DNA of 64,000 nt, taken from contig NMRA01000613.1 in NCBI GenBank assembly GCA_002633005.1, forward strand, positions 136,861-200,860, in the 5' to 3' direction. Both the position numbers and the translations under genes were made by a program. Under the pieces are notes generated by a model, which had not been told where the DNA came from, ran no database searches, and saw only the letters and a program-made list of their open reading frames with translations. Shown here piece by piece: positions 26,961 through 38,900 of this stretch. Numbering within the stretch: the first letter of the stretch is position 1; each line of letters begins with the position of its first letter. This DNA is from Phoronis australis. Its lineage: Eukaryota > Phoronida > Phoronidae.

Positions 26961-29900
26961 CTGCTGCTACTGCTGCTGCTACTGTTGCTCTGTTTTGGCG
27001 GTCTCCAGATATGACTCAGTCTTGACTGAGTAAAGTTTGGTGGTTGGGGGTGCAGAACCACTTGATACAATTTATATACCTTTGGTAAATTCATTATCTG
27101 GATCACAACTTGAGTGACATATTCAAGGTTTCAGATGACTGGCCGTGACAGTAGCAACACTGATGGAAGTAAACACCTTGACTTACTGAGACTGCATGCT
27201 GATGATGGTCAGATTTATAATGCCATGTTTCTTAGATGTTCCATTAGACATCAAGTTGAGCACTCACTGATATGGTATGCTGAGCTGGTCGGTTAGGTTG
27301 CACAGCTATACTTTAAGTGTGCTCTGTAATGACTCGAGAGATAACAAGTAATTAACCTCTACAACAAGACTGGGTCATCCGGAGAATTTTAAAATGTAGA
27401 CTGTTACAATGGAGTTAATTTTATGGGAATGATGTTTTTGTGGAGAGTAACAAACGGAAATTTTGTGACATTAAAATCCAGTTTTGACCAAGTGAGGCAC
27501 ATTGGTTGTCTACACGCAGAATTTTCCATTTGAGATTATGTTTCATGCACCTCCATATCTTGAAGACTTCCTCTTGTTGCCTCGTTTTCATCCCTACCAG
27601 TCAGATAAACATATTTGGATAATCACCACGGAACACTTATGTCAGCCTGCCCAATTTTATAACTTATCTTCCAAAATACCTGATAGTGTGGCCATGTTGC
27701 CAAACACCCTGATAAACTTGATTAAGTTGGGTTTGCATTGCTATTACTGTGGCAATGGCCGACTTGGTGTCTGATAGGTGCTCTGAATCCATTGACAGAG
27801 AGTGTTTGCTGATTCAGACTTTGTATAAAGTTGCTGCTAATCACTATGATGGAGCAAAAAACAAAGAGGTGAGAAAGCTAATAACAGATATCAAAGGTCG
27901 GAGTGAGAAAGTAGCTTTGGCTGCAACGGATGTTGACGTGGGATTTATTTCTGTTACACGCCACACTCACACAGAGATGTTGAACACCGCATACTGAGTG
28001 TTCACTTACGATGCAAAGACTTTGTGAAGCTAATTTATGTAACTACTTCTACTTTTACTTCTGTGTTTTGTTTAATGTCTATTGTACTTTTACATTTGTT
28101 TTATGGATTCTTTGGTTATAAACTAGCATTGATATTGTGTTCCTTTCTAGGGTATTGTCAATCTTGGTACTGCAGACGTAAAGGTAGTTGAAGATGAACT
28201 CATCCAACAGGTATTATAATTTTTCCTGCTATTTAATTTGATGTACATTGTTGATATATTATGAAGCTTTGTTTAACAATCAATTTTCTGGTTATTGTTG
28301 ACCTTGAGTGATCCTTGACTAATCTAAACATATGTTGCATTAACTGCCCCGAGGACACTGTAATTGTGTGATCTGTACTGTGCTTATTATATAAAGTTTA
28401 AGAAAAAAGTTCTGGCTATTTTAGTAACTAACAACTAATCACGCTATGACCTACTGCCTTAACCCATATACATGATATGTGAATTATAGTCACTGAGCTT
28501 GCATTACAGTACCCTTCGTGTTAAATTCTAGGTCAAAACATTTGATTTGCTATTGTTCCTCGCGTATACAAAGTCACCAAATTCATGCATATTTTACAGT
28601 TATCAAAGTTTCCAGCTGTCACTAAAGAGAGTCTATATTACTTTCGACTAGAGGGCATTACCAGGTAAACTATTCTCTGTTAGATTTGAAAAACTGGCGC
28701 ATCCTAAGAGAAGCACATTGCTTGTCTTATCATGCTCTCCACTTAGGAGGCTTAGCGTAGCGCACATTGAGTGATTAGAAGTTGACAAAAGTTTCTACAT
28801 TATTGATGTCTTTTTTAATGTCTTTTCGCTTTTTAATCTACAGGGGTTCAATTTTTGTTTTAGTCATCTGTATTGCCTTAATGCTGGTCTGTACTCTTAG
28901 AATTCTTAATTAGTGATCAGCAGGCACTGTCTTGCAGTATCTTGTGCCTATGCATTGATATTGACTGTAATAGTCTGCTCAATGTTTCTATTTCAGTTTC
29001 TTGGAAGCACTCGCCGAATTTTTCCAGGAAAGATNATGGTTGTGTACACGCAGAATTTTCCGTTTGAGATTATGTTTCATGCGCCTCCATATCTTGAAGA
29101 GACTTCCTCTTGTTGCCTCGTTTTCAACCCCACCAGTCAGATAAACATATTTGGATAATCACCACTGGACACTTATGTCAGCCTGCCCAATTTTATGACT
29201 TATCTTCCAAAATAGCTGATAGTGTGGCCATGTTGCCAAACACCCTGATAAACTTGATTAAGTTGGGATTGCATTGCTATAACTGTGGCAATGGCCGACT
29301 TGGTGTCTGATAGGTGCTCTGAATTCATTGACAGAGAGTGTTTGCTGATTCAGACTTTGTATAAAGTTTCTGCTAATCATTATGATGGAGCAAAAAACAA
29401 AGAGGTGAGAAAGCTAATCACTTATATCAAAGGTCGGAGTGAAAAAGTAGCTTTGGCTGCAACGGATGTTGACGTGGGATTTATTTCTGTTACACGTCAC
29501 ACTCACACAGAGATGTTGAACACCGCATACTGAGTGTTCACTTGTGATGCAAAGACTTTGCGAAGCTTAATTTATGTAACTACTACTTTTACTTCTGTGT
29601 TTTGTTTAATGTCTGTTGTACTTTTATATTTGTTTTATGTATTCTTTGGTTATAAACTAGCATTCATATTTCTTCCCTTTCTAGGGTATTGTCAATCTTG
29701 GTACTGCAGACGTAAAGGTAGTTGAAGATGAACTCATCCAACAGGTATTATAATTTTTCCTGCTATTTAATTTGATGTACATTGTTGATATATTATGAAG
29801 CTTTGTTTAACAATCAGTTTTCTGGTTATTTTTGACCTTGAGTGATACTTGACTAATCTAAATATATGTTGTATTAACTGCCCCAAGGACACTGTAATTG

Positions 29901-32900
29901 TGTGAACTGTACTGTGCTTATTATATAAAGTTTAAGAAAAAAGTTCTGGTCATTTTAGTAACTAATAACTAATCACGCTATGACCTACTGCCTTAACCCA
30001 TATACATGATATGTGAATTATAGTCACTGAGCTTGCATTACAGTACCCTTCGTGTTAAATTCTAGGTCAAAACATTTGATTTGCTATTGTTCCTCGCGTA
30101 TACAAAGTCACCAAATTCATGCATATTTTACAGTTGTCAAAGTTTCCAGCTGTCACTAAAGAGAGTCTATATTACTTTCGACTAGAGGGCGTTACCAGGT
30201 AAACTATTCTCTGTTAGATTTGAAAAACTGGCGCATCCTAAGAGAAGCACATTGCTTGTCTTAGCATGCTCTCCCCTTAGGAGGCTTAGCGTAGCGCACA
30301 TTGAGTGATTAGAAGTTGACAAAAGTTTCTACATTATTGATGTCTTTTTTAATGTCTTTTCGCTTTTTAATCTACAGGGGTTCAATTTTTGTTTTAGTCA
30401 TCTGTATTGCCTTTATGCTGATCTGTACTCTTAGAATTCTTAATTAGTGATCAGCAGGCACTGTCTTGCAGTATCTTGTGCCTATGCATTGATATTGACT
30501 GTAATAGTCTGCTCAATGTTTCTATTTCAGTTTCTTGGAAGCACTCGCCGAATTTTTCCAGGAAAGATTTTACGCAGCAAAGCCGATTAACCCATTCCAT
30601 GTAAGTAGAAAGTATACAAACTTTAACGTGACACAGGCTAAGTATATATGCAGGCATGCTATTGATTCAAGTATTTTGTAATAGATAAGGCCTTGCTTCT
30701 TCAACCAGTCCGTTCTAAATCAAATGTCGTCAGAATGATTACGAAGTCTAGGATTGCGCATGAATGAAGTGTCCCGCACACTGCAGCAATGACAACAAAT
30801 AACGACAAACAACAACTAAGATGGAGACGCTAATGAGCTGTGTAGCTCTTGCGCCTGTTATATTAAAGGTCGTGTGTGATGTCTTAGCTGAGAGGATTGA
30901 AACTTCGATTATTATCGGCGCATATTTCTTTGACATGATTTACGAAGGTGGCTGTTAAAGTTTTGCTGCAAAATAGAAAATGCAGCGCCACATTTGCAAC
31001 CATGTTTCTCTGACTACCTTAGCTATGAACAGGCATACGACTCATAATAAATCGGGTCCTTGATTAATAAGTGGAAGACTTTCATGATTGGCCGTACTTC
31101 TGATTTTATAGATATCTGTTTTGCCTGGTGCTTCAAGCTGCTTGGACTTCCTTGCCTATTGCCTTGCTGATGATGGAGGTATAATTTCTTTGCCAGCACA
31201 GTTCTCCTCTTACTCTCACAGCTTTAGTGGTTTGGAATCCCATATTTAGTGTGACTTTCTGAAAAGCGATGTGCTTATTCAAACTTTGCACTGATTTTAT
31301 CAATGTCAGATGTAAACTGCTGGTGAAAAGATTTGTGAGGTGAACTCCCCTGGCCTTTTCTGATTTGATATGAAGCTGTGTACATAAATCTTAGAACACG
31401 ATCAAAAGCGCACTCACTCTGTATCAAGACTTCTGTTTTGAATCTATCCATGCATGTCACTGGGTTTTGATTTTGGCCATAAGTAGTAGGGCGATCTAGG
31501 GATTTTTTATGGCATGAAGCTACTCCTAGAGATGAGCCAACCCATTTCAGGTCAAGTGTTAAGTGCAGTCTTCTGCTGATTGGGGCTCTCGGTCTCAAGA
31601 CAGCTTTGATTATTGTGTACATAAACAAGCACTAGCTCATGGCCTCTCTTGCAAACCCAGCATGCATGTTGCCATGGTAATGACCTATACGGTGAAGCTC
31701 TCCACATTCATATCAAATGCATATGGGTTCGCAAGGGACATTTCATAACATTGTTTAGGGACTTACTAGACAAATCTTCCAATTTGGCTCACTTCGGAAC
31801 ACCATTTCTCAAAAATGGTCAATCAAATTCTTATGAAAAGTTCAGATAGTCTGACTTTTTTAAAGTGATCTCTTTTGCAGGAAGGGCTTTCAAAATGGGG
31901 CGTTTATGGTTTTCTTAAAACAAAAATGAAGTGTTAATTTAGAAAATTGTAACAGTGTCTTGAACATTCCTGTCTAATCTTATTTGGTCATGTCATTACT
32001 GTCCATGATTGTACGGGCTTTCTGCTTTCAGAAATTATATACTTTTGTCTTTAAATTCTATAGACTTGTGAATATTGAAGTAAATGAGTTGTTGACAAGA
32101 TCCCACTCAATCTTCAGAAGCAAAGATCCTCATCGTAGTCTTACCATAACCTTTTTGATTAAGAGTTTAACTTTGAGAGTGCACCTTTAATAATTGAGTT
32201 TTGATGACCTCGACTGTGGATTGTTGTAGATTGTTTCCTGTGCCCATATCCATACTACTCCCGCATCAGCAATGACATGCAAGACAAATCTAAAGTGATT
32301 ACCTATGGAATATCATTAACAAGCAAGGTAGGTGTTAGCTATGTTTTATTGTTGTTAGTCGATATCACGGTTTTCCTCGTAGCACTAATTACCTAGGTCA
32401 CGCCGCAAATTTCGAACTCAAAAAAATCATGTTAGCAGTGATGAATGTTTCTTTTGAATTAATCCCTTAGCTTCATTCAGGTCTCGGTGTCACCACTTGT
32501 AATTTGGAGCGCCAAGTCACTGCCTTAAAGACCATAAACAAAGGGTTCCATTCCAAATCATAATTGAACCATGAGACAATGGTACTTTTTATAGTGGTTC
32601 TCAATTTTGATGTTAAGTTTTTATAGTCACTTGGTATTCTCTCGTCAGTTTCATTAAAATACCACTTGCTCCTCTGATTTTGTTCTTGGTCTGCGACATG
32701 TTTTTTCAACAGTTGAAAATTCTGCCCTCGTGTTTGACCATAACATTCCGATGACGACTACTTATCGTCTTTCAGCATCTACAATAACCCATCTCATATA
32801 CCACCTTGCTACTCTAATTCTGCAGTATTAAAAGTGTTACGAAGAAGGAGTTCACTTGTATCTCTGGTGTCGTGCTCACTTGTCACATGGTTATGGTAAA

Positions 32901-35900
32901 ATGTCAACAATTTAGAATGCAATATGGCTGACAAAAGTCAAGTGAAATTTTATTTCTTCCTTTTTTTCGTAAAAGATGAGTGGAACGGTACAAGTGCCAT
33001 TTTAATTTTTAAAGATCTATACCAAACAATGGTTCCTCAGAAATTGTGAGCATTCAGAAAAATTATTCGAGTCCGTTGAAAACAAAAGAAAGCCAATTTT
33101 GGCGATTATTTGTGCCTGAAGTTTGAGACAATTTACTGTGCATGGTATTAGTTCATCCCTTATCATTCTAATGAAAATAATATTTTTGCTTGTATGTAGC
33201 GGATTTGCAATGCTAACGTGAAAATTATGACTAGGTGACTGAGGTGACAATAATTACTCTGTGCTTATCTCACTTAGCTCAAGAACATGTTAGTGGCCTA
33301 TCAATCTTTAAGAACCAGAATTTGGGTAAATTGTGGAGATGTAACTGGTATTTCTTTGTAAACTAATCACAATATTTACTGTTACAGGTATGGTTATGCT
33401 GTTAATATTATTTTGTTTCAGAATTTTCATTGAAATGGGTATGTAGTTGTTCTCATTTCGCAAACTTTGACATAGCCTCCTTTCATGAAATACTTAACAT
33501 AATAAAAGAATTTCTGACTTACACACTTTAGTTNTCGTTAGTTGATATCACGGTTTTCCTCGTAGCACTAATTACCTAGGTCACGCCGCAAATTTCGAAC
33601 TCAAAAAAATCATGTTAGCAGTGATGAATATTTCTTTTGAATCAATCCCTTAGCTTCATTCAGGTCTCGGTGTCACCACTTGTAATTTGGAGCGCCAAGT
33701 CACTGCCTTAAAGACCATAAACAAAGGGTTCCATTCCAAATCATAATTGAACCATGAAACAATGGTACTTTTTATAGTGGATCTCAATTTTGATGATAAG
33801 TTTTTATATTCACTTGGTATTCTCTCGTCAGTTTCATTAAAATACCACTTGCTCCTCTGATTTTGTTCTTGGTCTGCGACATGTTTTTTCAACAGTTGAA
33901 AATTCTGCCCTCGTGTTAGACCATAACATTCCGATGACGACTACTTATCGTCTTTCAGCATCTACAATAACACATCCCATGTACCACCTTGCTACTCTAA
34001 TTCTGCAGTATTAAAAGTGTTACGAAGAAGGAGTTCACTTGTATCTCTGGTGTCGTGCTCACTTGTCACATGGTTATGGTAAAATGTCAACAATTTAATA
34101 TGCAATATGGCTGACAAAAGTCAAGTGAAATTTTATTTCTTCCTTTTTTTCGTAAAAGATAAGTGGAACGGTACAAGTGCCATTTTAAGATCTATACCAA
34201 ACAATGGTTCTCAGAAATTGTGAGCATTCAGAAAAATTATTCGAGTCCGTTGAAAACAAAAGAAAGCCAATTTTGGCGATTATTTGTGCCTGAAGTTTGA
34301 GACAATTTACTGTGCATGGTATTAGTTCATCCCTTATCATTCTAATGAAAATAATATTTTTGCTTGTATGTAGCGGATTTGCAATGCTAACGTGAAAATT
34401 ATGACTAGGTGACTGAGGTGACAATAATTACTCTGTGCTTATCTCACTTAGCTCAAGAACATGTTAGTGGCCTATCAATCTTTAAGAACCAATGGGTAAA
34501 TTGTGGAGCTGTAACTGGTATTTCTTTGTAAACTAATCACAATATTTACTGTTGTAAGTATGGTTATGCTGTTAATATTATTTTGTTTCAGAATTTTCAT
34601 TGAAATGGGTATGTGGTTGTTCTCATTTCGCAAACATTGACTTAGCCTCCTTTCATGAAATATTTAACATAATAAAAGAATTTCTGACTTACATACTTTA
34701 GTTAATACATTGGTTTTCAGAGCCTAAAATGTGATAATGATCCTGGCGGAGCCGGGGTCATTATCACATTTTAGGGTATAAAAACCAACGTATTGACCTC
34801 AATGAAAGTCAATTATTTTATATTTTGTATCTCCTTAAAAGATGAGAGGTTTAGTTGGGATCCATTGAATCCTCCTACATGGGCAGCGCACCATAGGGGC
34901 TGAGGGGTTACAGTCCCCCACTTATTTCAGTGCTGCGCCACCCATGGTCTATAGGCGGTGCACCACAAGGGGGGTTTTGCCCAACTTTTTTCAGTGCGCC
35001 TCCCATGTCCTGGCCAGTACAGAGTATCTCTTGTCAGTAGTTATCTCTGTTATAGATGGAAGAAGGTGACACAATGCCATTCCAACTGACAGTGAAGAAG
35101 GTGGAAAAGGCTTTCAATGAAGCCAAGGCAAAGGTAGATTTTGGCACATACAATACACACCAAAAGCAGTCGGACAAAATGCCGTCATTCTCTGGCTTAA
35201 TAGCTGGGAAGTCTGCATGGATATATGCTGTCACTCAGCATGACTGGGAAAGTTAGCATGCCTGAGAAAGAATGACTGGAAGACTGGTGTCATTATGGGC
35301 CATCAGCCCATCAGTTTTGGTGCTAGCAGGATTTATAGATGTCATGAAGGTCGAAACGGTTGTTTTCTGCTTACTTTTAGTGTGTATTTCATGATGTTGA
35401 GGCTAAGGATAAATTTAGAGCCGTAGAGTTCACTAAAATTTTGTTTAATGTGTGACACCCTGATGTCTGAAGTGCTGTTCACGCAAAGACCTACTCTAAA
35501 CAAGTTACTGCTGCAAGACTTGTCGCTAGATTTGAGTGCTGTGTGGACGCTACTTAAATTTATTGCAACTTACCCCACTTGTGACAACTTACTCCACCAT
35601 TTTGAGGTAGGATGACTTTTTCTAGAGTAAGTTGTGCCACTTCTAATCACTGTGTATCTGCAAAACTGGGGCAAAGTAGAAGTAGTTATCAGCTTCTGTT
35701 ACACGCGGATGGGTCTTCTTTTGTGCCCTGTGCAATATTCATACCATCTGTTTGTGCACAGAGCGACAACTTCCACCTTGCGCTAGTAATTGAAAATTTG
35801 TGTGTGTTTGTGGACACTCCACTTAAAGTGGGGCAAGTTGCACTAGTGCAACGGGACAATCGGAGGATGACTCCAGGCGGTTGATATACAGCTGCTTTGC

Positions 35901-38900
35901 TGGCTGTCTGTTCTCCTTTTGCTGTACATACCATTAATATGTGGAAGTATCAGATGAGTATTCATGATATTCTTTTTCAATTGTAATCTTGCTGTTGCTG
36001 AAAAGTAGCTTGCCAAATCTTTAACATTTTCCAAATAAAGTGTACGCCAGACAGTGATGATGTGCAGTTGTCATCCTGTGTTGGCCTTCATAAAATGGAG
36101 AGCAGCTGTCAGTTCTCTGATTATGTAATTGTGTACACATTCTAAGTATTCAAGCATTTCAAACAATTATTGGCATTCACATGTCTTTTATATCTGTGAA
36201 GTGGCATGATTGCGCTATTTTTAAAAGAAAATAATAATAGTACTACTTTACAACCTTCAACTGTAACACAGAATACGGCATGCTTGATGTTTCTAAGTCT
36301 GCAATAGGCTTATAGGATCCTTTAGCTTTCTTGGTCATAGACCATGTAACATGTTTTACATGATTTAAAGATGAATTTTCTCTCCCTCTTTCTCTTTCTG
36401 TCCCTGTTGCAGAAAATGAGTCAGTTAAAGTTTTCAAACCAAGACTGTTTGTTTCTTTCAGGGCCTTGTTGTGCGAGGCATTGTTCTGACTAATCCCAAC
36501 AACCCATTATGTGTACTCTACTCCAAACAACTGCTCATGGACATCCTGAATTTTGCCAAAAGGTAAGACTGTCTGATGGGCTTATATATTACTAACAATT
36601 ACCTGTCTCACGCTGACTCTAGTTGGGTATGGGGTCTGCCACTGGTCGATTTCCTATCTGCAGCTTTGAATTTCATTGACTTTTTGGATTAACTCATAAA
36701 AACCAGCTATCTTTGTGGAATGATATTAAGGGTTGTTGATGTATTTGTTCTAATACTTGCCACCAGAAGTCTTCTAAATCGGTTTGCAAATAGGAATAAT
36801 AGAGTTTGTTTTCAGAGACAGGTTAGAATGAAAGAAAATAATTGCAAAGGTCCCCAGCACCAGATGGTTTCAATTTTAATAATAGTCTAAGACACAGGGT
36901 TATTGCAACAAATACCCTTTAGTCAAAATCCAGGTTCATGAATCCAATTTATGTTCGTTTTGTAATAAATTACCTGAAACACTGTCACACCTTTTCTGGG
37001 AATGCAGTTGTATATTTGGAAAGAGTTCAGAAAACGACTTCAAAATTGTCAGTTCTAGTTAAAAATTCCTTAAAATGGCTTTGGATCGTCATGTGTTTTC
37101 AGTCTGTAACCAGGCGCATGCCTAACTTCTTGGCTTAAAAGTTAATTGTCAGCTTATGGAAACCATTATCTTGCACACAAAACCCTGATATTGGAGTGCG
37201 AGGACTGGGAATCAATCTCCACATTTTAATAATTTATTCTAAACCTAGAGTTGTGGCCATCAAGTTTTACTTAAAACTCTGACGTTGACTGATTGCTTGT
37301 CATGCTTTGAGTAAGCTTTTCTGTCACACCATGTGATTGGTCAATTTTCAGTACAGTATCGAGTAAATTTCAATAGTCGTGGACCTTGAAAATTTCATCA
37401 AAATCCCATTCATAAGGTTTTGAAATACATTGATGACACACATTTAAAAGCAAAAAAGTACGTTATATTTTTCAAAGTCTTATTTGTGGGTAAGGGTACA
37501 ATATACAGTCTGTAATAGTCGGATGTAAGGTGCCTGCATTTTGAGAATAAGTTCCCTTCACTTAATAACTGCCATCAAGCTGGTTCTCAAAATGTAGCCA
37601 CATTATGAAAAGTCACTGTTGGCTCGGGTGAGGACCAGGCTTGAGAGTAATGTGATCGGATATCAGAATTGAAATCTTTTTGATTTCACAACAAATAATT
37701 TAATAGTGAATGATTCTACTGACAAACTGCCATCTTGGTCACTGTTGCTGTGTTCTGCGTATGTTCTGGCCACAAGGTGGCACTTCAGTCAGGCTTGCCA
37801 TGATAGATGAGGTATTGAGGTGATGTTTGGCACGCCCAATGCACAACATTAACTTGGTCACATGTTTGGTCAATTATCACATTTATCAATGAAGCAAGAT
37901 TAAATTCTAGTGTTCTGTCTTTGCAGCAACTCAAAACAGAATTGGATATCATGAGCTTGAAAAAGTAATAATTGTGAATGTGAACTAGTCGATGAAAGGT
38001 TGGCCCCTATGATTGATCTATTTGCGGGCATGGCTGTGATGTATGCATGCGTGTGTGTACAAAAAAGTTACTAAAACCTCATGGGGAATCACCGAACTTT
38101 GGTAGCAAAACATTTTGGCTCATTTTCAAATGATTTGGATGACAATTTTTGTCTTGTTGTCACTGAGATGAATTTTAGCAAAATTATTGTTTTTCAAAAA
38201 CTACATCCATTAATTATGGTGTAAGCGTGTATCTATATTCAGACTGCTCTCAATTCATTTCAGACACAAACTTCATGTGATATCTGACGAGGTATACGCC
38301 CTCTCTCTCTTCAACACCAATGAGAAATTCACAAGCATTCTTAGCCTTGAAAGCATTCCTGACCCTGACCGTACACATATGATCTGGGCTTTCAGCAAGG
38401 TCAGTCTCTTTCGTTAGTTGGTAGCTTCTACATGTGAATTGCATTGTTTTATCACATTTGTTTTGGGCCAAATTATGAGTACGAACTTAAAAATCAGCAC
38501 ATATTATGCAAACAAAGACATTGTATCTTTTGATGTGTACCTGTGCAGACTGTTTTGCTCCTCGTCGAATAATACAATGTCTTTGTTTACATATTACGAA
38601 CTGATTTTGAAGACCGTACATTGTTTTAGTATTGTTCGACTAATGCGTAAAACATAATTATGGCATTTCTTTGCTTATTTAGCACATTAAATTGAATGAC
38701 ATATGATGTTCTATTTTAATTGTTAAATTTCTCCACACTGGTGAAGATTTACAATATTTTAGTGTATTACAAGCATGGCTGATGTGTGTTACAGATGATT
38801 TATAATAACATTTGTTTAAATTTCCATTGTTTGCAAACATGTAGTCAGCCTTTTAAAATGGAAAAATGACCCATTTTGCTATTATTTTTGTGCGAAACAA

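Noticed and set aside
26820-27106. Poly-Leu (+) and poly-Ser (-) frames
   Set aside because: Translation of the CTG trinucleotide repeat.
32473-33892. Minus-strand 78-codon frames repeated at 32473 and 33656
   Set aside because: They are simply the two copies of the duplicated intronic block; not two genes.
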